Assembly (NCBI RefSeq): GCF_001969265.1
Contig: NZ_CP019304.1
Coordinates: 62,001-126,000 of the forward strand
From: Arthrobacter sp. QXT-31
Lineage (GTDB): Bacteria > Actinomycetota > Actinomycetes > Actinomycetales > Micrococcaceae
Direction: 5' to 3'
DNA: 64,000 bases
The notes under the pieces: model-generated
Told to the model about the DNA's origin: nothing
Databases searched by the model: none
What the model saw: only the letters and a program-made list of their open reading frames with translations
Part shown: piece by piece, positions 8,541 through 18,907 of the stretch
Position numbering within the stretch: position 1 is the stretch's first letter
Layout of the letters: each line of letters begins with the position of its first letter
Made by a program: the position numbers and the translations under genes

Positions 8541-8952
8541 CTGGACCTTTCGATCCAGGAACTCGCCCCGGCAGGCGCCCACCTCCATTTCCGCCGGCGG
8601 GTGCACTGGAACCGACACCACGACAGGAACAGCACGCAAAAGCGCTGGAAGTATCCAGGTGAAGCCGGTGTCCGGGCTGGTGTTCTTGCGCTGCCGGCAG
8701 TCCATTCGCTTTCGGGCGGGATTTCTTCCCGCGCGCACAGATTACCGTCCCCACAGCGTTGCCGTCCGGCCTGACTGCGCCGGCGCTTTGCCTCCCGGGC
8801 AAGACGTCCTCACTTTTCGCCCAGATTGCCACAGGACTCCTCCAGAGGCAGAGCATCCCAGGGATGCGGGCCGACAGCTCCGCGGCTGCGTTAGGCCGGT
8901 ACCTGTATCGTTCGAAGTCAGGAACCCCTTCGGTTCCGCGACAGGAGCAACC

Positions 8953-9099
8953 ATGGCTGACAAGTCCCCCCGCCAAGCAGCATCCAAGAAATCCGACAAA
9001 ACCATCAAGCAAAAACGCGCCGACAAGAAGGCCGCCGCGGCAGCCTCCAGTTCAGGAGACAAGGCCACCGCGGCCAAGGCGACGAGCCCTAAAAAGTGA
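8953..9099 (+). CDS. Small lysine/alanine-rich basic protein (48 aa)
   Basis: ATG at 8953 with AGGAG 5 bases upstream. The sequence is MADKSPRQAASKKSDKT and then Lys/Ala repeats ending TSPKK. Such tails resemble histone-like or nucleic-acid-binding small proteins common in Arthrobacter, but the role is not established. Its stop overlaps the GTG start of the next gene. Confidence 0.65.
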   Translation: MADKSPRQAASKKSDKTIKQKRADKKAAAAASSSGDKATAAKATSPKK

Positions 9100-10254
9100 G
9101 TGTTTTGACAGATCACCTCACCCTCGGCGTGCTTTCCAGCACCAGAAAACCTGACGAGCAGCGCCTTCCGATACATCCCCTGCACCTGAAGCGCGTTGCC
9201 CCTGAAATCCGGCAGCACCTGATTTTGGAAGAAGGCTACGGGGAGCGTTTCGGCGTTCGGGAATCCGATCTCGCACCACTTGTGGGGCGCATCGTCCCGC
9301 GCGAGCAACTGCTGGCGGAGGCCGACGTCGTTCTTCTGCCCAAACCGCAACCCGAAGACCTTGCCGAACTCCGCGACGGGCAGGTCCTATGGGGTTGGCC
9401 GCACTGCGTCCAGGACCGGGCCATCACCCAGCTGGCAATCGATAAGAAACTCACGCTGATTGCCTTCGAGGCGATGAACCACTGGGCCAGCGACGGCGGC
9501 TTTGGCCTGCACGTGTTCCACAAGAACAACGAACTGGCCGGCTACTGCTCGGTGCTGCACTCCCTGGCCCTGACCGGCTCCACCGGGGACTACGGCAGGA
9601 GGCTGAGCGCCGTCGTCATCGGCTTCGGCGCGACGGCGCGCGGGGCCGTCACCGCCCTCAACGCCCACGGCATCCATGACGTCCAGGTCCTGACCAACCG
9701 GAGCGTGGCCGCCGTGGGTTCGCCCATCCATTCGGTACGGATTGCCCAGTTCGATCACGACGACAAAGCACCATTCCTCAGCGAGGTCATCACCGAACGC
9801 GGACGGGTACCGCTGGCGCCGTTCCTGGCCGAAAGCGACATCGTGGTCAACTGCACGCTGCAGGACCCCAACGCACCATTGACCTACCTCCGCACCGAGG
9901 ACCTGGACGCTTTCCGGCCCGGCAGCCTGATCGTGGATGTTTCCTGCGATGAGGGTGGGATTCAGCTGGGCGAAGACCACCACGTTCGCCGAGCCGATGT
10001 TCACGGTCGGGGACCACATCGACTACTACGCAGTGGACCATAGCCCCTCCTACCTCTGGAATTCCTCCACTTGGGAGATCAGCGAGGCCCTGCTGCCCTT
10101 CCTGGAAACGGTCATCACCGGGCCCGCGGCCTGGGCCGGAAACGAGACCATCAGCCGTGCCATCGAAATCCGCGAGGGCGTGGTCCTGAACCAGGACGTG
10201 CTGCGGTTCCAGCAGCGGGAACCGCAGCACCCGCACTTCCCATTGCCCGCCTAA
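9096..10254 (+). pseudogene. N5-(carboxyethyl)ornithine synthase / alanine dehydrogenase-family oxidoreductase, frameshifted
   Basis: GTG at 9096 overlaps the preceding stop. The fold is the alanine dehydrogenase / transhydrogenase type: N-terminal substrate domain (EQRLPIHPLHLKR, ILEEGYGERFG, LWGWPHCVQDR), then a Rossmann glycine motif (AVVIGFGATARGAV) around residue 170. The order and length resemble N5-(carboxyethyl)ornithine synthase, which reductively condenses ornithine with pyruvate. At about 9950 the frame slips: LIVDVSCDEG continues as FSWAKTTTFAEPMFTVGDHI ... DVLRFQQREPQHPHFPLPA in another frame to the stop at 10252-10254. The exact substrate is inferred. Confidence 0.65.
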
Positions 10255-10426
10255 GGCACGTCACCGCATTGCCCGCGTTGGGCGAGGGGTTGTTCGCCCC
10301 CGCTCGGGTGCGGCGGTCGGCCTGATGACCGGAGACCGGCGAAAGAGCCGGGACTAGTGACCGGGAAGTGCTGCATCATCGAAAACCATGAAGCCATAAA
10401 CGTCTTTATCCCCTGGGCAATGCCGG
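10255..10426. other. Intergenic, no gene seen
   Basis: Gap between two converging genes; no clear hairpin with a T-tract. Confidence 0.4.
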
Positions 10427-10918
10427 TTAATCGGCCCCGCGCGCAGCAGCATTCATGATTGAAGGACGCTGCCCGGACCGGTAGGCAGATGCGATGACGG
10501 GTTCGAGTTCGTCGATCACGGTACGGTTCCCGGGGAGAACCACATGGGCGAGAAATTGCGATTCGAGCGTCGCAACACCGGCTGCCACGGCTGCGAGTTT
10601 GGCGTCTGTGGACAAGGCGAAAGAATGCCAAAATCTGCGGGCAGCGAGCTCCAAGGCTTTTGCTGTATCTTCCCGGCTACGGGACCCTTCGACCTCACCC
10701 CGGACAGGAGGGATTCGGTCAGGTTGCGGTATAGAGATGACGATGCGGAACTGCCTTCCGCAGGCCCTGAACGCAATGGCGCTGAGCCGCCCGCGTTGAC
10801 TGAAACGAACATCGGTCGCCCCAAAGTTCAGGAGCGCACGCTCGACATGTTCCCGTGCATCCCCAACGCTGAAGGAGTCACCACGGTGCACAAAACTCCG
10901 GCTATCAAAAGTTGCCAT
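10427..10918 (-). CDS. Conserved hypothetical protein (163 aa)
   Basis: ATG at 10916-10918. An intact frame with alternating structure: MATFDSRSFVHRGDSF, AREHVERALLNFGATDV, then a helical C-terminal half (RRFWHSFALSTDAKLAAVAAGV, FLAHVVLPGNRTVIDELEP). This kind of C-terminal half is seen in mobile-element or phage hypothetical proteins of Arthrobacter, but I cannot assign a family. No SD close to the start. Confidence 0.65.
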   Translation of the reverse strand: MATFDSRSFVHRGDSFSVGDAREHVERALLNFGATDVRFSQRGRLSAIAFRACGRQFRIVISIPQPDRIPPVRGEVEGSRSREDTAKALELAARRFWHSFALSTDAKLAAVAAGVATLESQFLAHVVLPGNRTVIDELEPVIASAYRSGQRPSIMNAAARGAD

Positions 10919-11083
10919 CGTCTAACTATGCGCCCCCATGCCGCCCTCGACTGCTTCAGCCCATCGGCGGGCCGAAGAAAGCTACAGGACCGATTTTTTG
11001 GGGACTTTAGGTGCAGTGGGGTTAACCGGGCCTAGTGTTGGGTGTGTCGGCACATGCCGCGCAACTACCCTCAGGGAGGGTGC

Positions 11084-11593
11084 ATGAACTCCAAGCAGTC
11101 CAGGTCCGAACAATTCATGCTGTATCTGAAAAGTCTGGGTGGTTCGGAAGCTGACGTTACCGGATCTGCCTGCGCGGTCAGCGATGAGGACACCGTGGAG
11201 ACGGTAATCTCGCGGCTCAGGATGGAGAAATACACTCAGGGCAGTAAACTCGTGGACCCCTCGATTCTTCAGGCCTGCGCCCAGGTCCTAATTAGCAGGC
11301 GCGACGAGAACAAACCCCTCCACCTGCCGCGACATCCCCAAGAAGGGGACTATCAGTTGGATATCCGCCTCGCCGGGTCCCTCACAACCAGGGAACCCAT
11401 TCCTGTGAAGAGCCTGAAAGACGCCAAAGTCTGGGCCACGGAACGACTCGACGCCATTGGCGCCCAAGCCGGTGTCATCTACCTCTCCACCCCTGGCAAC
11501 ACTGGAGCGGGAACGGGGACGCTCGTTTCCAACTTTGAACGCTCCGTCGGCTGGCTGGTACCGATAACCACGCCGCCCGCCACCGCAGAATGA
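11084..11593 (+). CDS. Hypothetical protein (169 aa)
   Basis: ATG at 11084 follows AGGGAGGG at 3-4 bases, which is why I prefer it to the upstream start at 11042. The N-terminal third is helical (SEQFMLYLKSLGGSEADV, TVETVISRLRMEKYT). The rest may be a small beta domain (YQLDIRLAGSLTTREPIPVKSL, AQAGVIYLSTPGNTGAG). No membrane span or signal peptide. No family recognised. Confidence 0.6.
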   Translation: MNSKQSRSEQFMLYLKSLGGSEADVTGSACAVSDEDTVETVISRLRMEKYTQGSKLVDPSILQACAQVLISRRDENKPLHLPRHPQEGDYQLDIRLAGSLTTREPIPVKSLKDAKVWATERLDAIGAQAGVIYLSTPGNTGAGTGTLVSNFERSVGWLVPITTPPATAE

Positions 11594-12881
11594 AGGACAT
11601 CATCGACTGGATCGGGCGAAAAGGAAAACGATCTCCACATCCCGGCTGGCCAGCTGGACCTCGGTCACCCATGCAACGACGCTATATGACGTGTCGAAGG
11701 TCTCGTGCGAACGCTCCCGATCGGACTCCGCGGTCGCTTTAAAAACGCCAGGAGACCCTGACCTGCAGCGTTACGGGGCTCTCACCACCACGTAGCAGAG
11801 TCACTGCGCCGTCCATGAGCGGTGACTAACTCCAGTCAACAGCCCTGATAGCAGCTGGGCTGGCAATTAGGGGTTAATGCGCCCATGCTGGTCAAGAGCA
11901 GAGCGATGAATCGGTCAAGCCTACGGCCCCTGAATCGTGAACCTCAGGCGCTGATTAACGACCAGTTCACAGTTCCCGGTCAGAGCCGTTATGCAGTCAG
12001 CGGCTCTGATGGACCACGTCGCAGCCCGTGGCAGCGACGTTTCTCGCGACCCAACATATTGGGTGTGCTCCACACAGGGCGCAGCAAGAACGAGTCCCAA
12101 TTTTCATGACCGGGCCTGCCATATGTGGAACACTCCCCACAAGTCCTTGGACAGCTTCGTGATCGAAACCTCGGCCCGGACTGTCGCTGTTCCAACTCCG
12201 GAATCGACAGTGAACTGCCTGGAGCTGACCGGTGCACTGAAAACGTCCACGAGCAGCTGGGCCCAAGGTAACTTGAAGGCTATAGGAGCATCGTCGAAGC
12301 CTCGAAGCAGGAAAATCGAAGCCAAAGAACCCGGAGGCTGGGTGAAGCTGGAGGGGATTGACAGCAGCCTGGATGCTGCTCGGGGCAAGCACTTCCAGGT
12401 CGTGATTTCAGGGAAATGGGACTGCTCAGATGCTCGTTCAGTGCCGTGGAACGAGGTCGCGTTGCACTGTGGGAAGTTGGTTCAGTTCGTGCGGACAGGC
12501 ATCGATGTCCAGTTCGCTGACGTGATCGCCGATCGCGTAGTAGGCGAGGCAGGCCTCCAAGGGTCTAGGTCCGAAAGTAAGCAAGCTGCGTGCGCCGATT
12601 GCCGCTGCCGGTACTCGTCCACCAGACAGCGCTCGTTGGGTCCCTAAGGGGCCGGGGACTGCTGGAAGAGGCTTCTGTCTAACCGGGCAAGTCGCCGCGC
12701 ACCCCTCACGCCCCTCGCATTCCCGCCCTGACGGGCGGCGAGCTCCCGCTACTTCCGGAAAGTTGCTTCACGGGACGGTGTCCTTGCACACTGCAGACTG
12801 CTCACAGCCCGAGCCCGGCCGCGGCGCATAGCCTTGTGGTCTAGGATGGCCAAACAAGCCAACTCTAAAAGGGCAGGGGCC
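11594..12881. other. Long stretch without a supported gene
   Basis: Several overlapping frames of 80-220 codons lie on both strands between 11990 and 12650 (the longest on plus is 11991-12647), but none has a good start site or recognisable motif and their composition changes abruptly along their length. I see only degraded sequence. A GCCCTGA-CGGGC small hairpin sits near 12725. Confidence 0.4.
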
Positions 12882-13085
12882 ATGTCATCGTCTTCCAAGG
12901 ACTACTGGACCCAGGACGAAATTGCGGCGCACGAGGCGCGAGGTGGAGGGTGGGGCGGCGGTGGCCGGCCCGTTCCGGGCATTGATTACTCCACTGCTCC
13001 GTCCTTCATGCAGCCGGTGAAGACCAACCGCGACCGGAACCGCGAATCCAGCCCGGAGGGTGACAGCGATGATGATTGGGCGTGA
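12882..13085 (+). CDS. Small Gly/Asp-rich protein (67 aa)
   Basis: ATG at 12882, chosen because the decayed paralogue at 29104 has the same upstream context (GG-rich, GGCC-ATG). Sequence features: WTQDEIAAHEARGGGWGGGG, RPVPGIDYSTAPSFMQPVK and an acidic end SDDDWA. Intrinsically disordered in appearance; function unknown. It precedes the desaturase module in both copies, so it probably belongs to it. Confidence 0.6.
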   Translation: MSSSSKDYWTQDEIAAHEARGGGWGGGGRPVPGIDYSTAPSFMQPVKTNRDRNRESSPEGDSDDDWA

Positions 13086-13410
13086 GGCCATAACGCCAGG
13101 ATCTGGCTCGACAGGGTGGGTTGCTAAACGATATCTCTGAGAGGTTGCGACCCCAAGCTACGTTCTGGCCGTTCTGATCGTCCATTGTCGCCGGGCGAAT
13201 TCCGGACCGCGGGCTTTGGGATACGAAGCCACGGGTAGCTTGCTGACGAAGTTGACCTGGGAAGCTGAAGGCCCTCATCCATGGAACGCCGCTCCTACAG
13301 GACGTCGAGGCAAAATTCCTCGACCTGGCCGCGCTCCTGTCAGTGACAAACCCAGTGGCCTGTCCTCCAAGTTTGGCTGAGCGTGTAGACTTGGTCAAAA
13401 GCGTCCACGC
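13086..13410. other. No gene seen
   Basis: Non-coding gap before duplicated module copy 1; the last 40 bp are similar to the same position in copy 2. Confidence 0.4.
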
Positions 13411-13732
13411 AGATGGTGGTCCCGTTCCGGAGGCCCGACCCGGCTTCTCTTTTCTTATCTGGAAGCGCCCGACTAAGAGATCCGTGCCCGCTGTTCACCG
13501 CAAACGCAAGGTTCCTTAAGCAGACGCGGCATCAACCCCTAACCCGCGTGTGCGCCCGCACACCCGCGGGGACACCCTGCACCGCGTCTTGCACGTCCCG
13601 CTCCCCGTCCTTGTCGGGGCTAAGCGGCGAAGATCCGTCCGGTCTGCCGAAGAGTCGGGCGGCAGGTCCCTGCCTGCGCCGGTTCCAACACAGTATTGTT
13701 TCCCGATTGCGCTTGTGCGCACGTAGCCTGAA

Positions 13733-14847
13733 ATGGGTGTTCCGATCACCACCACCGTCCCCAGTCCTCCCTCCTGCCCGCCCGGGCCTCACGCCTACTC
13801 AGACGCGCAGACGTTCCCTGTCCTGACCAAGGCGTACCTCCAGCTCTCCCAACAGGTCCGCGAGACGGGCCTGCTGCGCCGGACTCCGTGGTTCTACGCC
13901 CTTGTCGGCGGCGTTCTTGCCATCGGGATCGCCGGCTGTGCCGCCTTGTCGGTTCTGCTCGGGCCGAGCTGGTTCCAGCTGTTGATCGCCGCCGCGCTCG
14001 GAATTCTGTTCACGCAAGTCGCCTTTCTCGCGCACGAGGCAGGGCACCGCCAAATCCTGGCAGGGGGACCAGCCAACGATGTGCTCGCCCGCTTCTGGGC
14101 GCTGTGGCGGGGTTGAGCTATTCGTGGTGGGACTCGAAGCACTCCCGCCACCACGCGAACCCCAACAAGGTAGGCCGCGACCCCGACATCGAGGTTGACA
14201 CGATCTCATTCCTCCACGTGGACGCGGCAAAGCCAGGGGCATTCGTGCCCTGATCACCCGCCGCCAGGGCTGGCTGTTCTTCCCGCTGCTGACACTGGAG
14301 GGCCTGAATCTGCACTATCTCAGCCTTCGCCACCTGCTCTCCCGAGGACCGGTCAAGGGCCGCAGGTCGAGCTTGGCCTGCTGGCGCTGCGCTACTCCGC
14401 TGTCCTCCTGCCGCTCTTCTGCTGCTCCCGCCAGGCATGGCGTTAGCATTCCTTGGAGTCCAGCTGGGAGTTTTCGGCCTGTACATGGGTGCGACGTTCG
14501 CCCCCAACCACAAGGGCATGCCTGTGATCGACCGCGATGCGAAGCTGGACTTCTTCTCTAAGCAGGTGCGCACGTCGCGGAATATCTCCGGGGGCTGGTG
14601 GGCCACGTGGCTCATGGGCGGTCTGAACTACCAGGTGGAGCACCACCTCTTTCCGAGCATGCCGCGCCCGCATCTGGCCAAAGCCCGCCGGCTTGTGCGT
14701 GAGCAGTGCACCCGGCTTTCGGTTCCCTACACCGAAACCAGCATCTGGAGCTCCTACGGCACCGTAATCACCTACCTGAACAGGGTGGGCCTCGCCGCGC
14801 GCGACCCCTTCGAGTGCCCCATGACCGCCCAGTACAGGCGCAGGTAG
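13733..14847 (+). pseudogene. Membrane fatty-acid desaturase, multiply frameshifted (copy 1)
   Basis: All three histidine boxes of a membrane desaturase are present but in different frames: HEAGHRQ (frame from ATG 13733), KHSRHHANPN (next frame, after a stop at 14114-14116) and NYQVEHHLFPSM (frame open from 14437 to 14847). The hydrophobic segments and the C-terminal PHLAKARRLVREQC are recognisable. These enzymes insert a double bond in acyl chains using a di-iron centre. At least three indels are needed to restore the reading frame, so this copy is dead. Confidence 0.9.
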
Positions 14848-15015
14848 TGGCCTGCAGGGGGACAGAACACAAGCATCGAGCAGTCCGCATCACAGCGCGG
14901 TGCTTGAACAGCACGTTCTGGTCCCCGGCTGGCGGCCCGCGTTCAGATCCTTCCAGACACCAGCGCCGCTCCTGCCGGACGGCCCTTTGCAGACCCGAAA
15001 GGCGTACGCTGAATC

Positions 15016-15500
15016 ATGAATAGCAACTACGTTCGGGGCGCTTCCCTCAGCTGCTCCTCGCTCCAAATGGACATCAAGCAAATGCTCGACGGGGCCGGGG
15101 CCCATGATTGCCGTATCACTTCCGAGCACGGCAACGGAGCGGTCACCTTCTTCGGAGACCATCAGTTTCGTCTGATCGTGCCGCACCCTGAGCCGACCGA
15201 TCCGCCTAGGGTGCCCGGCACCAGCCAGCGCGGCGAAACATCAACGGTCAAGAACACCGGCTGACCTGGAAGCCGCGCGCCATTCCTGGCGTCAGTTGTC
15301 CTGCTGATCAAGGCCAAGCTCGAAGCTGTCGCAGCCGGCATCGTCACTTTCGACGAGGAGTTCCTCGCCTACATGCTCATGCCCGAAGGCGGGACCGTCT
15401 TCCAAGCCGCCGCGCCCACGATCGCTTCTTCCTACGCCGCCGTTGAGGTCCTTCACATGAGCGGGCTGGCTACCGCTGCTGCGAGGACAACCTCCAACTA
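15016..15500 (+). pseudogene. Hypothetical protein of the desaturase module, frameshifted (copy 1)
   Basis: ATG 15016. Opening MNSNYVRGASLSCSSLQ and FRLIVPHPEPTDPPRVPG, then an early stop caused by one missing base near 15255. The displaced frame goes on with LIKAKLEAVAAGIVTF and EFLAYMLMP. Comparing both copies gives a soluble protein of about 190 residues of unknown function. Confidence 0.6.
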
Positions 15501-15641
15501 ACACACCAAGTCCGGCACCGAAGAAGTAACGGGAGAATCTAACCAGGGGTCTGCACCATGGGAAGAACCGCAACTAAGGGTGCGGGCCTGTGCAGGGTGC
15601 AACTTGATAAGGGCCGTCTCGGGATCCATCCCGCCGTCGAG

Positions 15642-16281
15642 TCAGTCCGGCTCCCGGCAGCACGGTAACCTGAAGCCATTTCGGGCCGGTTCACGAGCGG
15701 ACACCCGGCTTCTCCCGACCAGGCCCGTGTAGTGGTGAAGCGCGCAGGACGTGCGCCAAGCCCGCAAGAGCGCGGCCCAACAGCTCAGCCTCCAAAAACG
15801 GGAGCCCGGCTTCGGCAATGACTCTGGCAATAGCGTCAGCGACTCCCCCGTTAACGCTTCGAGGCGGGAACTGGCCTCTGGATCGTTAATGAGCCCCGAT
15901 TCGAAGACAAGACGATGCGCGCGGTCATCAGTTGCAATGAAGCGGAAATAGGCGCGGATGACGGCCCGGACCCGTTCCTTATTCTCCGTGGTGGAGTCGA
16001 GCGTGACGGTCAGAAGATCCGTCAGGGCAGTCAGGTGAAAATCCAGCAAAGCAAGGTAGAGCTCACGCTCGGACAAAATACTGGTACAGCACCGGCTTGC
16101 TTACCTGAGCTGCGCGCATAATGTCATCCATGGCGGCGTCACGGTAGCCATAAGCGAGGAACACCCCCTGGGCCGCAACCATCAGCTGCGTCCTGCGGTC
16201 GTTCCGGGACAACCTCGCACGTGCCCCATCGGCCAGCTCACAGCCAGTCAACGGCTCGGATGCCTCTGCCTGCGGAACCAC
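15642..16281 (-). pseudogene. TetR-family regulator, frameshifted (copy 1)
   Basis: Minus-strand start near GTG 16281. N-terminal helix-turn-helix: RRTQLMVAAQGVFLAYGYRDAAMDDI and VSKPVLYQYF, then an inserted base shifts the frame at about 16070 into SERELYLALLDFHL. The ligand-binding core (ERVRAVIRAYFRFIATDDRAH, LVFESGLINDPEA) follows, and a second indel near 15850 breaks it again. A related copy lies at 27701-28358 with the same promoter-proximal sequence. Confidence 0.8.
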
Positions 16282-16760
16282 TGTTGCCCTCTTTCCGCTC
16301 AGCCTCACTGTACCGGGAGAAATGAAAAGCCAACGTGAACCGACAGGATTGCAGAACACCCGCGCCGGCGGCGAAAGCCGGCCGCGGTCCCTCCGGCACG
16401 ACCTTGGTGAAGCATTCAGCGGCTAACTCCGCCGGGAACGTGATGATACTGTCCACCCGCAGTGCCAGATGCTCCGCCACCGAAATAACCCCAAGACGAT
16501 TGTGAGCGGCCATGAAAACTGCCCGTAGATGGTCAGCCCGCTGAGGCGGATTCCTGGGGCCGATGCAACACCCGAGCCCAGCTGGGCATCAGTACATCAC
16601 GAAGACGCCCGGCGGGTGCGCCCCGGTCCAGTGCAGGCCAGACGGGCTGGCAGGCCTTACAGACTGGTGTCCACGATTTCTAGCACGCCTGGTCGACCAG
16701 CAGGCTGATTGCCTAAATATGTTGTTCGGGCTAGCGGGAGCGCTTAGGCGTACATCTGGC
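16282..16760. other. No supported gene; possible fragment on minus strand
   Basis: A minus-strand frame from ATG 16513 begins MAAHNRLGVISVAEHLALRV and looks protein-like for about 50 codons before running into the TetR promoter region. It may be the start of a lost gene. Nothing else recognised. Confidence 0.35.
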
Positions 16761-17186
16761 CTACCAGCGTTCAGGGGCAGGTCCCCGGGCGAAGCGGCGT
16801 CCGGTGATCTTCTCGGGGGTGGTGGTCACGAAGACGTATTTCACCGTAGGAATCCACGACTGCAGCGGAAGTTTCGCTGCGGCCTCAGTTTCGACCGAGT
16901 TCTGCAGAACTTTTGCCGTTCCGTGAACGATGACGCTCCATGCGAGGTCCTCGGTGAAGCCGTCTGTTTCCAACGCAACGTGACGATTGATTGTCAGATT
17001 TACCAGCTTGCTGCCCTCAGCCGTGCAGAAAAGGACAACGCCGTCGTGGGCGAGGTAATTGATGGGGAAAATCTCGGGTATATCGCCCACACTGACGGCA
17101 AGCCTTCCAAGTTCGGATCCGGCCAACAGGTTCCACGATTCCGTTGGTCCGAGTTCCTGCACGGGATGCTCCTGATCAGGCTTCAT
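16761..17186 (-). CDS. Pyridoxamine-5'-phosphate-oxidase-like flavin-binding protein (141 aa)
   Basis: ATG at 17184-17186. The sequence follows the PNPOx-like split barrel: SWNLLAGSELGRLAVSVGD, EIFPINYLAHDGVVLFCTA, GSKLVNLTINRHVALETDGF, WSVIVHGTAKVL, with the closing ITGRRF. Such small proteins bind FMN or F420 and occur widely in actinobacteria as oxidoreductases or cofactor-binding stress proteins. Length normal and frame intact. The substrate cannot be told from sequence. Confidence 0.85.
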   Translation of the reverse strand: MKPDQEHPVQELGPTESWNLLAGSELGRLAVSVGDIPEIFPINYLAHDGVVLFCTAEGSKLVNLTINRHVALETDGFTEDLAWSVIVHGTAKVLQNSVETEAAAKLPLQSWIPTVKYVFVTTTPEKITGRRFARGPAPERW

Positions 17187-17829
17187 GGGTGCTCATTTCC
17201 GGAGAGTTTATCTTGGTAGGTGCAGAGGGTGACATGAATCGACGGGACCAACGATCACGTGTCCGAAGGACTTTGACCATAAAATCAGTATGACGGTCCA
17301 GCGACCATATATCTCTCTAAGGCCCAAGCTGCTGGTGAGGCCTAAAATCCGAGTTTGAACCAGGCAGGCGGGTCCGTCGGGTCAGGTCATCGGTTCCTGA
17401 CGGTCATGGGCCTGCATGGGGAGCAGCGGTCATTGCCTTGAACCCCAGCCGCCTGCCGTTCCGGGGACGCGTCGAGGACCCCCGCCTAATGGGATACGGT
17501 CAGCACGGAAGACGTTTCCCTACGCCTTTAGGTTCTTTGTCTTCGGCGGTGAGCAGGCCCAGCTCCAGGACGGCTTCGACATCGCTGGTGTCCGGCGCGG
17601 CGGTATCGTCGTCGGTCATGCTCGGTTGCTCATTCCCCCAGTTAGAGGGTGAGAGCCCGAAACCTATAAAGGAGCAGGCACACTGGACCATACCCGATGT
17701 TCCTGCGGGAATGCTTTGCCAGCCAGAGTCGTCTGCCAATGGCAACCCGGTTTGAGGACTCCAAAATCCGGAACTCTTCGGCCTGCGGAGACAAAGCCCC
17801 ACCTGGCATCCCTCACAGAGCTCTAACAG
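17187..17829. other. No supported gene; possible 39-aa minus-strand frame
   Basis: A short minus-strand frame (17619 down to 17500) reads MTDDDTAAPDTSDVEAVLEL and then stops; it looks like the acidic start of a truncated small protein. The rest shows nothing. Confidence 0.35.
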
Positions 17830-17991
17830 TCATGCAGCCAGCCGGACGCCCTGCCATGAACGGTCGTGGGGGCAGAAACAGGCAACACGTCCGGATAGCT
17901 GGCTCCGCAACCACAGAAGGTCATGCGGTTCCACCCCGGGCCGGCCATGAATATGCAGAACAGCCCATCACAACCGGAAAGGAGGAGTGGG

Positions 17992-18150
17992 ATGAACAAC
18001 CAACGTCAAGCAGAAGAGAAATTTTCCGTCGAACGTTCTCAGATCATGATGTCCGACCCCAAGCTGTCCATGAACAGGTACCAAAGAGCAAACACTCAAG
18101 CACAAGAACCGGGCAAGGAGGCAACCGGCCACACCACCGGCCACCAATAA
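17992..18150 (+). CDS. Possible 52-aa peptide beginning MNNQ
   Basis: ATG at 17992, with AAAGGAGGAG 4-5 bases upstream, a near-ideal SD. Begins MNNQRQAEEKFSVERSQ, ends QEPGKEATGHTTGHQ. Hydrophilic. The paralogue at locus D is cut short by a stop codon. The SD makes this the best-supported member of the family. Confidence 0.5.
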   Translation: MNNQRQAEEKFSVERSQIMMSDPKLSMNRYQRANTQAQEPGKEATGHTTGHQ

Positions 18151-18154
18151 GAAA

Positions 18155-18170
18155 GGCCCCCGAAGGGGCC
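18155..18170 (-). terminator. Intrinsic terminator for minus-strand transcript, locus B
   Basis: GGCCCC-CGAA-GGGGCC; on the minus strand followed by TTTCTTATT. Confidence 0.6.
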
Positions 18171-18230
18171 CTTCACACTACAAATTGTCCACACTCAGAG
18201 GCTTAAAAGCCCCTGAACAGGGGAAACACG

Positions 18231-18257
18231 TGCCCAAGGTGGGACTCGAACCGGGCG
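18231..18257 (-). other. tRNA 3'-end-like segment, locus B
   Basis: Minus strand CGCCCGGTTCGAGTCCC then ACCTTGGGCA. The T-loop is identical to the other loci; the acceptor strand has two substitutions. No 5' half of a tRNA nearby. Confidence 0.55.
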
Positions 18258-18341
18258 CCAACCCTTGAATACACGCCACTCCCCCGAAAACATCCCCAAT
18301 CCGAACCAGTCCGACGCCAGTACAACGCAATCCGAAGCAGA

Positions 18342-18364
18342 GGGTGTGCACATTGTGCACACCC
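18342..18364. repeat. Perfect palindrome (GGGTGTGCACA arms), locus B
   Basis: Eleven-base arms around one central T, followed on the plus strand by TCTTTTTG. Confidence 0.8.
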
Positions 18365-18775
18365 TCTTTTTGCCCCCTTCGATGCACTAGCCAATGGGGA
18401 GCGCTCCGCCGCACGACTCGCACCAAGCTCGCGTACAAGGCTGCCACAGGGTCCCGACACCGAATCCATCCGGCAGCAGCTGCAGCGAGTTTCCCGACAC
18501 ACGTGTTGCGAGCATGAGTCCGGGACTTACGTACATCGCCTCCCGCACCTTTCCATCCATCGGCGGCCTCTCTCGCTTTCATCGCCCGTCCGGCGCTCCA
18601 GGACATGACTGACCCGGCCAGCCTGAGGACATGTCCAGAAGAAGCGCAGCAACCCGAAAGGCATGCGAACCTCATCGGTCATTCCCACACTATTGACGGC
18701 CTTCCCGGAAGGCCCTGGAACTCAATTCCACAATTAGAGGGTTGGAGGCGCGGGTGACTGGACCGGGGCTTCGAC
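18365..18775. other. No gene seen
   Basis: Frames on both strands lack protein character. The stretch right of the palindrome does not match loci A and C. Confidence 0.4.
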
Positions 18776-18907
18776 ACCCGGCCGCGCAGCGAGCGGTCCT
18801 TCTGGGCGGCGATGCGGCACCGGATCGACCCCCGGAACATCAGGCTGCGAATGACGGGCCCGGCAGCGGTGGACTACGTCCTCTCCAGCTATCCCAACCT
18901 GGTCTGA
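18776..18907 (+). pseudogene. C-terminal gene fragment
   Basis: One frame ends with SERSFWAAMRHRIDPRNIRL and DYVLSSYPNLV, which is protein-like, but upstream of about 18790 the frame has no coherent sequence. Its TGA overlaps the ATG of the next frame (TGATG), as in an operon. Family unknown. Confidence 0.35.

Larger units (their letters stand above)
13411..15550. repeat. Duplicated desaturase module, copy 1
   Basis: About 2.1 kb almost identical to 29486-31640: a 320-bp leader, the desaturase gene, and the downstream hypothetical gene. The differences are mainly single-base indels. Similarity fades but continues for roughly 80 bp on the right. The two copies are in the same orientation, about 16 kb apart. 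Confidence 0.9.
17830..18364. repeat. Composite repeat locus B
   Basis: TCATG-N20-CATGA motifs at 17830-17859, 17921-17950 and 18044-18073, an SD-led MNNQ peptide, terminator hairpin, tRNA 3'-end-like segment and the GTGTGCAC palindrome in the same order and orientation as locus A. It is nearly colinear with locus D over about 530 bp. Confidence 0.85.

Noticed and set aside
11991..12647. A 218-codon plus-strand frame in the long gene-free stretch
   Set aside because: No SD, no motif, and rival frames of similar quality on the minus strand; I could not choose any.
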